In this document: positions 1 to 8,009 of the stretch, piece by piece | Layout of the letters: every line of letters starts with the position of its first letter | How positions within the stretch are numbered: the stretch's first letter is position 1 | DNA from: JBFKOL01 sp041628815 | GTDB lineage: Bacteria; Bacteroidota; Bacteroidia; Chitinophagales; Saprospiraceae | Direction: 5' to 3' | DNA length: 31,458 nt | Assembly: GCA_041628815.1 (NCBI GenBank) | Contig: JBFKOL010000013.1 | Span: 1 to 31,458, forward strand | Program-made: the position numbers and the translations under genes | The notes under the pieces: generated by a model | What the model was told of the DNA's origin: nothing | Database searches by the model: none | The model's input: only the letters and a program-made list of their open reading frames with translations

Positions 1-406
1 ATGATGAATCGAATCCCACTTTTTTACACAAGGCATCTGTGACGAGTCTTTCCAATGCTGTGGGAGCTTGACCCATTTCGTAAATGCCCATGCCATTATT
101 TAGCAGGTTACTCAGTAGACCTATCAATGCTGTCTCCGGAACGGGTACGCTTACCTGATGGCCTATATATCGTGGATGATGGACCTTTATGGACCGGTTC
201 AACAGCTGACCGGTATAATCCAATAGTCCCGGTGCACGGTAGGATTGCCAGAAGGCCAACTCGTCGTCCGGATCGACAAAATGGGTGACTTTGCCTTGTC
301 GGGCGTAACTCATTTGTAGATAGTCACTGAGTTGGTCTATCAATTGGTGTCCCAAAGATCTGAACCTTTCTGGATCAAAAACCTTGTTTAATTGGGTTTG
401 ACTCAT
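1..406 (-). CDS. Group II PLP-dependent amino acid decarboxylase, N-terminal part (partial at window edge)
   Basis: The reverse strand is open from an ATG at 404-406 to the left edge, giving the first 135 residues of a longer protein. The segment HPRYIGHQ (residues 77-84), the following VPVPETALIGLLSN and the NNGMGIYEMG stretch match the N-terminal domain of the aromatic-amino-acid / L-2,4-diaminobutyrate decarboxylase family (PLP fold type I). These enzymes remove the alpha-carboxylate of an amino acid in the cytoplasm. The PLP lysine and substrate-defining residues lie outside the window, so the substrate cannot be named. It is divergent from menC with only 59 bases between the two starts, so both promoters must share that gap or overlap coding sequence. 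I am confident of the family, not of the exact reaction. Confidence 0.82.
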   Translation of the reverse strand, partial: MSQTQLNKVFDPERFRSLGHQLIDQLSDYLQMSYARQGKVTHFVDPDDELAFWQSYRAPGLLDYTGQLLNRSIKVHHPRYIGHQVSVPVPETALIGLLSNLLNNGMGIYEMGQAPTALERLVTDALCKKVGFDSS

Positions 407-465
407 CGGGTAAATATACATTGCATGAAGAATTGCTGAAAACCTAAATAGAATCAGATCAGCAC

Positions 466-1515
466 ATGAATTACGCCTATTTCAGACACCGGTTGCGCTT
501 CAAAATTCCTGGGGGCACTTCGAGAGGTGTGCTGCGATACAAGGACAGCTGGATATTGTACGCCAGGGAAGAGATGAAAGTTCGAGGTATAGGGGAATGT
601 TCGATCATACCCGGACTCAGTCCCGACGTAACTGAAAAATTGGTTGATCTTTTCGACGACTTATCGCAATTTGTCGGATCGGCATTGTCAAAAGAAAGTT
701 CCGAACGCCTGAAATCCTTTCCAGCGGCTCGTTTTGCTCTCGAAACCTTGAACCTAACTTTGTCAAATGGAAATCCCTTCAGGATAGCCGCGAATGGTTT
801 CACAGATGGAACAGAAGGTATTCCGATCAATGGACTTGTCTGGATGGGCACCAAAGACTTCATGATGAACCAGATCAGGGAAAAGCTTGACTCGGGATAT
901 CGCTGCATCAAGATTAAAATAGGTGCCATTGACTTCGAAGATGAATGTGATTTGCTCAGGTTCATCCGTTCCCAGTTTTCTAAAACGGATATAGAGTTGC
1001 GGGTCGATGCTAATGGAGCCTTCATGCCGGGTGAAGCAAACGACAAACTGGGCAGGTTGGCAGAATACGACCTGCACTCCATTGAACAACCCATCGCAAC
1101 CGGACATTGGGAAGAGATGGCCCGGTTGTGTCAGACCACACCTCTCCCCATCGCACTGGATGAGGAACTCATAGGCGTCGAAAGTAAGGCTGAACGTCGA
1201 AAATTGCTTGAAACAATCGGGCCTCAGTATATTATCCTCAAGCCAAGTCTTATAGGAGGGCTGGCTGCTTCAGAAGATTGGATTGGACTGGCGAAGGAAT
1301 TGGGTGTTGACTGGTGGGTGACATCAGCACTTGAATCCAACATTGGACTCAATGCCATCGCTCAGTGGACGCACAGCTTATCACCAACAGTGCCTCAGGG
1401 CCTGGGAACCGGCCAGCTTTTCACCAACAACATTTCCAGTCCTCTCACCATCCACAATGGCCACCTGTTCTACAACCCGGGAGTGGATTGGGATCTCAAC
1501 TGGATGGAGCGATGA
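466..1515 (+). CDS. menC: o-Succinylbenzoate synthase (MenC)
   Basis: This 349-aa enolase-superfamily enzyme dehydrates SHCHC to o-succinylbenzoate in cytoplasmic menaquinone synthesis. The expected catalytic set is visible: the KxK pair K149/K151, the metal ligands D181 (in DANGAF), E207 (in SIEQPI) and D232 (in ALDEEL), and K259 (in ILKPSLIGG) on the opposite side of the barrel. Length is normal for the short Bacteroidota form. The ATG at 466 is preceded by a short gap to the divergent decarboxylase gene. It is the first gene of a menC-menE-menF-menD run, and its TGA overlaps the menE ATG (ATGA at 1512-1515), which implies translational coupling. Confidence 0.95.
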   Translation: MNYAYFRHRLRFKIPGGTSRGVLRYKDSWILYAREEMKVRGIGECSIIPGLSPDVTEKLVDLFDDLSQFVGSALSKESSERLKSFPAARFALETLNLTLSNGNPFRIAANGFTDGTEGIPINGLVWMGTKDFMMNQIREKLDSGYRCIKIKIGAIDFEDECDLLRFIRSQFSKTDIELRVDANGAFMPGEANDKLGRLAEYDLHSIEQPIATGHWEEMARLCQTTPLPIALDEELIGVESKAERRKLLETIGPQYIILKPSLIGGLAASEDWIGLAKELGVDWWVTSALESNIGLNAIAQWTHSLSPTVPQGLGTGQLFTNNISSPLTIHNGHLFYNPGVDWDLNWMER

Positions 1516-2570
1516 GGTTGATTTTTGATGACCGATCTTTTTCAAAAGATGAAATCCTGACCCCATCTTTCAAGGAGCGTGAGTACCAGCATCTCACAAA
1601 GTTTCAACAGGAAACAGTTGATGTACTCGCCAGATGGTTGGATAGTAGTTCGTTCATGACCTTTAAGACTTCGGGGTCTACCGGTGTGCCAAAAATCATT
1701 CGGCATTCCAAAACGAGCATGATGGCCAGTGCCGACAAAACCATTGCCTATTTTGGACTTTCGCAAGGCCAATGTGCTCTCCTTTGTTTACCGGTAAATT
1801 TTATCGCCGGTACGATGATGATGGTAAGGGCCGTCAGGGCTGAACTGGACCTCATCTGTGTCACCCCGTCATCACATCCAATTGAAAAACTCATTCACCG
1901 GATTGATTTTGCAGCTATGACACCCTATCAGGTGGCATGTGAGTTGGAGACTGTCCCGAAAAAATTGGGTAGCATTAGAAAACTATTGTTGGGTGGGGCG
2001 CCGGTTTCTGCCAAATTGGAAAGATCGTTATCGGATTTACCGGCAGAGTGTTACGTGGGTTATGGGATGACAGAGACCATTACACACATTGCCGTGAGGC
2101 GATTGTCCGGATCTGATGATAAATCCTTTACTGCTCTGGAGGGTGTAACTTTTAAAACGGATCACCTCTCGCGTTTGATCGTTAATGCGGACCACCTGGA
2201 CGCCCGAGAGGTACGAACAACCGATGTCGTGACTTTGATTTCTCCAAGGCGATTTATATGGCGCGGACGAACTGATCACGTAATCAATTCTGGTGGCTTG
2301 AAACTGCATCCGGAACAAATAGAACACAAGCTGGATTCATTGCTCGATTACAGATTTTTCATAGCTCCGTTACCGGATGAAAAGCTGGGTCAGAAGGTAG
2401 TACTCTTTGTCGAGGGACACATGACAGATGTTGCACTGACCAAGTTTCGGGCAAATTGTGCTCTCGTTTTAGAAAAGTATGAAGTGCCCAAAAACATCTA
2501 TTTTGTACCACGTTTTAATCAGACTCCAACCGGGAAAATCAAAAAAGATCCAAAGTTGTATGGTTACTAA
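1512..2570 (+). CDS. menE: o-Succinylbenzoate--CoA ligase (MenE)
   Basis: This 352-aa member of the ANL adenylate-forming superfamily activates o-succinylbenzoate with ATP and transfers it to CoA. Core motifs appear in order: the phosphate loop TSGSTGVPK (53-61), LLLGGAPV (158-165), YGMTET (184-189), RGRTDHVINSGGLK (251-264) and the C-terminal PTGKIKK with the adenylation lysine K342. The protein is shorter than the 450-490 aa of Firmicutes MenE, as is common in Bacteroidota. The frame stays open upstream to a possible start at 1365, but that would bury 50 codons in menC. The ATG at 1512, overlapping the menC stop as ATGA, is far more likely. Confidence 0.93.
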   Translation: MRLIFDDRSFSKDEILTPSFKEREYQHLTKFQQETVDVLARWLDSSSFMTFKTSGSTGVPKIIRHSKTSMMASADKTIAYFGLSQGQCALLCLPVNFIAGTMMMVRAVRAELDLICVTPSSHPIEKLIHRIDFAAMTPYQVACELETVPKKLGSIRKLLLGGAPVSAKLERSLSDLPAECYVGYGMTETITHIAVRRLSGSDDKSFTALEGVTFKTDHLSRLIVNADHLDAREVRTTDVVTLISPRRFIWRGRTDHVINSGGLKLHPEQIEHKLDSLLDYRFFIAPLPDEKLGQKVVLFVEGHMTDVALTKFRANCALVLEKYEVPKNIYFVPRFNQTPTGKIKKDPKLYGY

Positions 2571-2599
2571 AAACCAAATGCCTGAAAGAGAGTTGTACA

Positions 2600-3652
2600 G
2601 TGTTGAGCAGTGAGACGAATGATATGAAAAAAAAAACATTTACGGCTGACGACGCTTTTGCTGTCTATCGTTTGCCCTTTGCCACGAAACACGTACTGGT
2701 CAGTGCTAAGAAGGCTTGCAATGCACCATTGAATGCCGTCCCCAATGGATCTTTTGTTACATCGTCCTTTGAGGAAGGTATTGACAATACAGCTTATATA
2801 CCCGCCGAGAATGTGGTGCCGGGCGGAAGTTTTTCCTTTGAAGTGTCGGAGCTTTGTGCACTTGAGGCAACCGGCAAATCTTTCTATCTGGATCAAGCCA
2901 GTAATCTGGTGTCGAGATTGAGGGCGGGAGAGTTGGAAAAGGTCGTGTTGAGCAGGATAAAGTTGATACCTACCCAGGGTGAAGATTTATTTCAATTGTT
3001 CAAAATGCTCGATGCTGTATATCCGGATGCTTTGGTCTACCTCTATCATATTCCGGGGCGAGGATGCTGGTGCGGCGCTACACCGGAAAAATTGATCAGT
3101 CTTACCGAGGGCAGCCTGGAAACTATGGCGCTTGCTGGTACACAAAGGGACAATGGGCTTCCACTGAAAACCGTGGAATGGACAGAAAAGGAGGTACACG
3201 AGCAGCGCATCATTGAAGAATTCATCGAGACAGCACTGGGATCCATGGACCTGCCCTACTCAAAAGAGGGACCGTTTACGGTGAAGGCTGGAGAGATGCT
3301 GCACATCAGGACCGATTTTATGATAAAAGATACGGATCGAATCGATGGCGTGGTTGAAGCACTTCATCCGGGACCAGCCATCTGCGGCAGACCTAAGGGC
3401 AAGGCTTTTGACACCATCCTGGATACAGAATTACACCAGCGCGACGACTATTGTGGATTTGTCGGACCAATAGGACTCGAACGTGCCACTGCTTTATTTA
3501 TCAGCCTTCGCTGCATGCGAGTTTTTGCAGATCAATATGCCCTCTATTTGGGAGGGGGTCTGACAGCGAGGTCTCTTCCCGAACTCGAGTGGGAAGAGAC
3601 GGAACTCAAGGCAACCACCTTGACACGGGTAATGGATAAAGTTCTTGCCTGA
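2600..3652 (+). CDS. menF: Isochorismate synthase (MenF)
   Basis: A chorismate-utilising enzyme of 350 aa that converts chorismate to isochorismate, the committed first step of menaquinone synthesis. The C-terminal chorismate-binding domain is clear: KVVLSR with the general-base lysine K114, ATPEKLISL (160-168), LAGTQRD (178-184), LHPGPAICGRPK (255-266), RDDYCGFVGP (281-290) and YLGGGLT (316-322). The N-terminal domain is short, as in single-function isochorismate synthases of this phylum. The start is uncertain: a GTG at 2600 gives 350 aa, and an in-frame ATG at 2624 would remove eight residues. There are 29 bases after menE and six before menD, consistent with one operon. Confidence 0.93.
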   Translation: MLSSETNDMKKKTFTADDAFAVYRLPFATKHVLVSAKKACNAPLNAVPNGSFVTSSFEEGIDNTAYIPAENVVPGGSFSFEVSELCALEATGKSFYLDQASNLVSRLRAGELEKVVLSRIKLIPTQGEDLFQLFKMLDAVYPDALVYLYHIPGRGCWCGATPEKLISLTEGSLETMALAGTQRDNGLPLKTVEWTEKEVHEQRIIEEFIETALGSMDLPYSKEGPFTVKAGEMLHIRTDFMIKDTDRIDGVVEALHPGPAICGRPKGKAFDTILDTELHQRDDYCGFVGPIGLERATALFISLRCMRVFADQYALYLGGGLTARSLPELEWEETELKATTLTRVMDKVLA

Positions 3653-3658
3653 ATCACT

Positions 3659-4801
3659 ATGGTATCAGACAAAGAAAGCATAGAGCGCCTGGTACAAATC
3701 TGTCAGGAAAAAGACCTTGAACATGTCGTCATTTCTCCGGGCTCACGCAATGCCCCTTTGGTCATCTCATTTGACAGCAACCCGAGTTTCACCTGCTTCA
3801 ATATTCCCGATGAGCGGGTAGCCGGATTTTTCGCATTGGGTCTTTCGCTTTGGTCCGGTAAACCTTCAATACTTTGTTGTACATCGGGAAGTGCTCTTTT
3901 AAATTATGCCCCCGCTATTGCAGAGGCATATTATCAAAAGATACCCCTACTCATTCTGTCTGCCGACAGGCCGACAGAATGGATCGACCAAAGAGCTGGT
4001 CAGACGGTAAGGCAGTTCAAGGCATTTGACAACTACATCAAAAAAAGTTTCCAGGCATTCGAAGAAGCGAGTCATCCCGATCAGATTTGGTACAATGACC
4101 GCGTAATATGTGAAGCAATCGATATCACAAGGATTTCACCAAAAGGCCCGGTACATATCAATGTGCCGCTGAGAGAACCCTTATACGGGACGATGCGAAA
4201 TTTTATGCATTCTCCCAAAGTGGTAAACACCCTTATTCCCGAAAATTCGCTGGATGAGACACAATGGAAGTTTGTGAAAGAGCAGTGGAGACAGGCGGAG
4301 AAGGTTATGATCCTTTGTGGCCAGGGCACTTACGAGGCGGGTCTTACCGATCTGATAAACCATGTCCTGATTGAAAGACAAGCGGTTGTATTGACAGAAT
4401 GTACCTCCAACATAGGGTGTCCCGGCCCTATACAATGTATAGACCGGACCATAGAATCGATCGATGATAACAGCCTCGAAGCCTATACGCCCGACCTTCT
4501 TATTACGATGGGGGCGGCAGTCGTTTCAAAAAAAATCAGATATCTGCTGAGAAAGATGAAGATAGCCCAGCATTGGCACGTCGATATTTCTGATTATTAC
4601 ATGGATACGTACAAGGCATTGACACTCAATGTGCCGCTCGATGCCACTTATTTGCTACAGGGTTTGAAAGATGAACAAACCTCCTCGAGAGATGAAGGTT
4701 TCACGAACCGTTGGAGCAGCTTCAAATCGAAGGCAAAAGACGGCATGATCGATTTGTTGAAGATATCCCCTGGTCAGATTTCAAGGTATTCGACCTATTG
4801 A
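3659..4801 (+). CDS. menD: MenD (SEPHCHC synthase), N-terminal part before an apparent frameshift
   Basis: MenD is a thiamine-diphosphate enzyme that joins 2-oxoglutarate to isochorismate. This frame carries the N-terminal two thirds: SPGSRNAPL near residue 27, DERVAGFFALG, TSGSALLNYAPA, LILSADRP, the QRAGQTVRQ segment and GPVHINVPLREPLY. It stays MenD-like until about residue 360, then runs into 20 unrelated residues and a TGA at 4799-4801. MenD proteins normally have about 555-580 residues, so 380 is a truncation. The missing ThDP/Mg-binding domain is encoded in the next frame directly downstream. It starts six bases after menF. If the sequence is right, this polypeptide alone should be inactive. 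Confidence 0.88.
   Translation: MVSDKESIERLVQICQEKDLEHVVISPGSRNAPLVISFDSNPSFTCFNIPDERVAGFFALGLSLWSGKPSILCCTSGSALLNYAPAIAEAYYQKIPLLILSADRPTEWIDQRAGQTVRQFKAFDNYIKKSFQAFEEASHPDQIWYNDRVICEAIDITRISPKGPVHINVPLREPLYGTMRNFMHSPKVVNTLIPENSLDETQWKFVKEQWRQAEKVMILCGQGTYEAGLTDLINHVLIERQAVVLTECTSNIGCPGPIQCIDRTIESIDDNSLEAYTPDLLITMGAAVVSKKIRYLLRKMKIAQHWHVDISDYYMDTYKALTLNVPLDATYLLQGLKDEQTSSRDEGFTNRWSSFKSKAKDGMIDLLKISPGQISRYSTY
4711..4801 (+). other. menD: Frameshift zone inside menD
   Basis: Both the upstream menD frame and the downstream frame are open here. Adding one base around 4738-4742, in AAAGACGG, would give a continuous K-D-R-H-D-R-F-V-E-D-I-P-W-S-D reading that fits MenD. A -1 slip on the AAAA run at 4735-4738 would also join the frames, but there is no canonical X-XXY-YYZ heptamer. 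I infer a sequencing or assembly deletion, or a real single-base lesion. Recoding is the less likely third option. Confidence 0.75.
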
Positions 4802-5346
4802 TGGGTGCGATCCCGACAAGATCGACCTTGTTCCTAGCCAACAGTACGCCAATCAGGTATGCTCAATTGTTTGACCAGCGTACGGATTTGGAGTTTCATG
4901 CCAATAGAGGGGTAAGCGGAATCGACGGTTGCACTTCTACGGCAGCGGGATACGCGGTATACAATGAAAAGATGACTACGCTGGTGACAGGAGACATCGC
5001 TTTTTTTTACGACTCAAATGCACTATGGCACCATCATCTGTCGGGTAATCTGAGAATTGTCGTTATCAACAACCAGGGTGGCGGTATATTCAGATTTATT
5101 CCCGGTCCCTCGGATACGGCCCAGTTGGACAGGCATTTCGAAGCCTTTCACGATACCTCTGCACGAGGATTGTGTAAATCGTACGACGTGGAGTATCATC
5201 GTGCGGAGAACGTAACAGAACTACAACAATGCCTATCGGGTTTCTTTTCTCCCGATAAAAGTCGTCCTGCTCTTTTGGAGATCCTGACGCCACGGACCGT
5301 TAATGATAAGGTGCTAAAAGCTTATTTTAAAATGTTAAAAGATTGA
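4711..5346 (+). CDS. menD: MenD, C-terminal ThDP-binding part in shifted frame
   Basis: This frame encodes the rest of MenD: SDFKVFDLL and AIP, then FLANSTPIRYAQLF, the highly conserved NRGVSGIDG, STAAGYAV, the ThDP/metal motif TGDIAFFYDSNALW and INNQGGGIFRF. MenD-like sequence begins upstream of 4801 (from about 4740), so the two halves belong to one protein rather than to two designed subunits. Spanning 3659-5346 with one added base gives 562 residues, a normal MenD length. The 4711 start is simply the first ATG in this frame. An ATG at 4801-4803 shares its A with the upstream TGA (TGATG) and could allow re-initiation, but it would cut off conserved residues. Confidence 0.88.
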   Translation: MEQLQIEGKRRHDRFVEDIPWSDFKVFDLLMGAIPTRSTLFLANSTPIRYAQLFDQRTDLEFHANRGVSGIDGCTSTAAGYAVYNEKMTTLVTGDIAFFYDSNALWHHHLSGNLRIVVINNQGGGIFRFIPGPSDTAQLDRHFEAFHDTSARGLCKSYDVEYHRAENVTELQQCLSGFFSPDKSRPALLEILTPRTVNDKVLKAYFKMLKD

Positions 5347-5598
5347 ATCTTGCGAAAACATAATTGGAATGAGATCAAAAAATTTGAAGACTAAGATTTG
5401 AGTCCTCTTAAGAATAACAAGATCACCATCAAAAGGCCACAGGATTAATCTGCCGTATTGGAGAAGAAAAATCCGGATGGTTCTCGACTTCCGAATTTTC
5501 CATAGTAGCAGTGCCCCATTTAAAATGTCTGGACGTTAAATTTTGCCGGTTAGGTCAAAGGATCATTTATTCTTGACGAGATATGACCGTATTAGAAC

Positions 5599-5606
5599 TA
5601 TTTTTG
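5599..5606 (+). promoter_or_regulatory. Possible Bacteroidota -7 promoter element upstream of ald
   Basis: TATTTTTG fits the Bacteroidota -7 consensus TAnnTTTG and lies 22 bases before the ald start. The best -33-like TTG (5573-5575) is a few bases too far upstream, so support is partial. The rest of the 282-base gap after menD (5347-5628) is AT-rich, and I see no gene or hairpin there. Confidence 0.35.
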
Positions 5607-5628
5607 TCCAAAATTTAAAAGAACCGTT

Positions 5629-6741
5629 ATGATAGTTGGTGTTCCTATCGAGATAAAGACCGATGAAAACAGGGTTGCCATGACACCAGCATGTGTCAAG
5701 GCATTTATAAACAGGGGGCATAAAGTATTCATACAAAAAGGTGCAGGTCACAACAGCGGGATAAGTGATGACGCCTTTACAGATGCCGGTGCATCTATGC
5801 TACCTGATCTAAAATCCGTATACGATACGGCAGAAATGATCATTAAGGTTAAAGAACCCATTGAAGAGGAGTATGCTTTGATCAAACCGCACCAACTGGT
5901 TTTTACTTATTTTCATTTTGCATCGCACCAACCGCTGACCGAGGCCATGATCAAAAGCAATGCCGTCTGCCTGGCCTACGAAACGGTTCAACTGGAAGAT
6001 GGGTCGTTACCACTGCTTATCCCGATGTCAGAGGTTGCAGGCAGAATGGCCGTCCAGGAAGGAGCCAAGTACCTTGAAAAACCCATGCAAGGCAAAGGCA
6101 TCCTGCTCGGAGGGGTTCCGGGCGTTCCGTCTGCCAACGTTATGATTATGGGCGGTGGGGTCGTAGGTACCCAAGCGGCTAAAATGGCTGCGGGACTTGG
6201 CGCAAGGGTTACCATATTCGATATCAACCTGAACCGTCTTCGATATCTGGAGGATGTGATGCCGGCGAATGTGACAACGCTTTTCAGCAATGAATACAAC
6301 ATCGCCAAGCACATTACCTATGCAGATCTTATTGTAGGTGCCGTACTGATACCAGGAGCCAAGGCACCCAAGCTCATCAAGAGGGAGATGCTGAAAGATA
6401 TGCAACCAGGAACCGTACTCGTTGATGTCGCTGTCGATCAAGGCGGCTGCATAGAGACATGCAAGCCAACTACCCATCAGGATCCGATATACATCATCGA
6501 TGACATTGTGCACTACTGCGTTGCCAATATGCCCGGCGCAGTGCCTTACACGTCGACCATTGCCCTGACCAACGCCACTTTGCAATATGGCCTGGAACTG
6601 GCGGACAAAGGCTGGAAAAAGGCTTGCTTGGACAACCCGTCCCTTAAAAAAGGATTGAATGTCGTAGAAGGAAAAGTCGTGTATTCGGCAGTTGCCGAAG
6701 CCTTCAACCTGCCTCATACTCCGGTAGAAAGTCTGTTTTAA
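5629..6741 (+). CDS. ald: Alanine dehydrogenase
   Basis: This 370-aa enzyme interconverts L-alanine and pyruvate plus ammonium using NAD+. It starts with the family signature GVPIEIKTDENRVAMTP. Catalytic residues align exactly with the numbering of characterised alanine dehydrogenases: K75 (in KVKEP), H96 (in YFHFA) and D270 (in DVAVDQGG). The Rossmann nucleotide-binding loop is GGGVVGTQAA (175-184). Length is full for the family. It stands alone between the men operon and a secreted-protein gene, with a candidate promoter element at 5599. It is a cytoplasmic enzyme used in alanine catabolism or reductive ammonium assimilation; the sequence does not show which direction dominates. Confidence 0.95.
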   Translation: MIVGVPIEIKTDENRVAMTPACVKAFINRGHKVFIQKGAGHNSGISDDAFTDAGASMLPDLKSVYDTAEMIIKVKEPIEEEYALIKPHQLVFTYFHFASHQPLTEAMIKSNAVCLAYETVQLEDGSLPLLIPMSEVAGRMAVQEGAKYLEKPMQGKGILLGGVPGVPSANVMIMGGGVVGTQAAKMAAGLGARVTIFDINLNRLRYLEDVMPANVTTLFSNEYNIAKHITYADLIVGAVLIPGAKAPKLIKREMLKDMQPGTVLVDVAVDQGGCIETCKPTTHQDPIYIIDDIVHYCVANMPGAVPYTSTIALTNATLQYGLELADKGWKKACLDNPSLKKGLNVVEGKVVYSAVAEAFNLPHTPVESLF

Positions 6742-6952
6742 ACCTTATTGAAGCGGGACCATTCTTCCTGGCCAACATTTATTGTAATGCCATCGACCCT
6801 GAGTAATTCGGGCTTCTATTGTTACCAGTTATGTCAGCCACTTGACATAAAGATGGAAATTTTGATACTTTTTTAGAATTGCCCGTGGCTTCAATGTGTG
6901 GTTGGTACAGGCAGGCGTCTTGATGGTGAATTTGTTTTACTTGACACCCATT

Positions 6953-7840
6953 ATGAATACTGCCATGAGAATGATGACCCTACTGACCGCCCTGCTTTTT
7001 ACCGCCTTCACAGTTTCCGGTGAAAAAAGTGTGGACCTTAGACTGCATGCAGTTTCTTTTGACGCAGTAGACGGAGCCATGTACGTGGATGTTCAGTTGA
7101 GGTATGATCAGAGCGGCCAATTCGTTCTTGGGGGTCAAAACTTCAGATTGTTCTACAACTCCGAATCTCTTGTTCTCGACGCAGAGTCTTCTACTTCGAG
7201 ATTGCCTAAAAAGCTTTACAGTGCTCTGAACATCGTCGAAAACCACGAAGGCATCAATGCAGACGAGGTTAACCAAGTGTCATTTGATGACGATATGGGT
7301 TATGTAAATCTCTCTATTGATTTGAAAGCCAATGAACAAGGTGGTATCGTCATGAGACGTTCTGATGAATGGATCGCTGTCGCCAGGCTTAAATTCAATA
7401 TCAAAGAGGCACGCGACGACTACCAAATCGTTTGGGGCAGATTGGGAAAAACCGACAAGTACGCGACTGCATTCGTTGAAGTATCGGAGTGGATCGAGCC
7501 TTACAACATAAGGACTGCGGATGTTTCCTACTTCGAAGATCTTGAAATGATCAACGAGCGTAAAATTGACGAGGATGTCATTCAGCAGGTCAAAATAGGA
7601 CCGAATCCTGCATCAGAATTTTTAAATGTCAACTTTTCCAATCCGGCAGCCCAAAATGGTACCATCTTGATAAGGGACATTGCTGGACGTACCGTATCGA
7701 AGAAAAACTATGAACGCGGCATGCAAAATGTCCGTATGGATCTCTCCAACCTGTCAGCTGCACAGTACCTGATGGACGTGATTTCGGAAGACAATGCACC
7801 TATATACCGCGAGAAAATTATACTTACCAACTCTTATTGA
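6953..7840 (+). CDS. Secreted protein with T9SS type A C-terminal sorting domain
   Basis: From the ATG at 6953 this is a 295-aa protein with a Sec signal peptide (hydrophobic residues about 8-22, likely cut after VSG at 21-23). The last 80 residues (about 214-295) form a T9SS type A sorting domain: GPNPASEFLNV, then IRDIAGRTV, LSNLSAAQY and a YREKII strand. Such domains direct export through the outer membrane and are then removed or anchored. The middle (about 25-185) is beta-rich and resembles a cohesin-like sandwich, with alternating hydrophobic strands and a GGQNFRLFYNSESLVL segment. I recognise no catalytic motif. The frame is open from a GTG at 6896, but the signal peptide argues for 6953 (or 6965). 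A terminator follows at 7871. Confidence 0.82.
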   Translation: MNTAMRMMTLLTALLFTAFTVSGEKSVDLRLHAVSFDAVDGAMYVDVQLRYDQSGQFVLGGQNFRLFYNSESLVLDAESSTSRLPKKLYSALNIVENHEGINADEVNQVSFDDDMGYVNLSIDLKANEQGGIVMRRSDEWIAVARLKFNIKEARDDYQIVWGRLGKTDKYATAFVEVSEWIEPYNIRTADVSYFEDLEMINERKIDEDVIQQVKIGPNPASEFLNVNFSNPAAQNGTILIRDIAGRTVSKKNYERGMQNVRMDLSNLSAAQYLMDVISEDNAPIYREKIILTNSY

Positions 7841-7870
7841 ACACTTTTTGTAACCTTTATTAAGAAAAGT

Positions 7871-7904
7871 CGGGGCCGCATCCATTGCGGCCTCGATTTT
7901 TTTT
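7871..7904 (+). terminator. Rho-independent terminator after the T9SS cargo gene
   Basis: A 10-bp stem (CGGGGCCGCA / TGCGGCCTCG, one G-U pair) closes a TCCAT loop and is followed by A and eight T residues. It lies 31 bases past the stop codon. It separates the secreted-protein gene from the dehydratase gene downstream. Confidence 0.9.
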
Positions 7905-8009
7905 ATTTCTAACATTACGAGGGTAGACGATGAATGACTCCTTCCCGTAACCCGATTTAAACCGCTGCAGTGCCTTTTACTTTGTAACTTTATTCAAGAA
8001 CTTGCACCT

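Noticed and set aside
477..1094. Long reverse-strand frame inside menC, and similar long antisense frames in ald, abfD and the M20 gene.
   Set aside because: They mirror strongly conserved genes on the other strand and carry no motif or domain of their own.
1365..1511. Upstream extension of menE to an ATG at 1365.
   Set aside because: It lies wholly inside the conserved end of menC; the ATG at 1512 overlaps the menC stop and matches the family start.
4735..4745. Programmed -1 frameshift signal in menD.
   Set aside because: Only a bare AAAA run is present, with no canonical slippery heptamer and no evident downstream hairpin; a missing base explains the data more simply.
4799..4803. MenD as two designed subunits coupled by TGATG.
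   Set aside because: MenD-like residues continue in the second frame well upstream of 4801, so the break is not at a domain-friendly stop/start junction.
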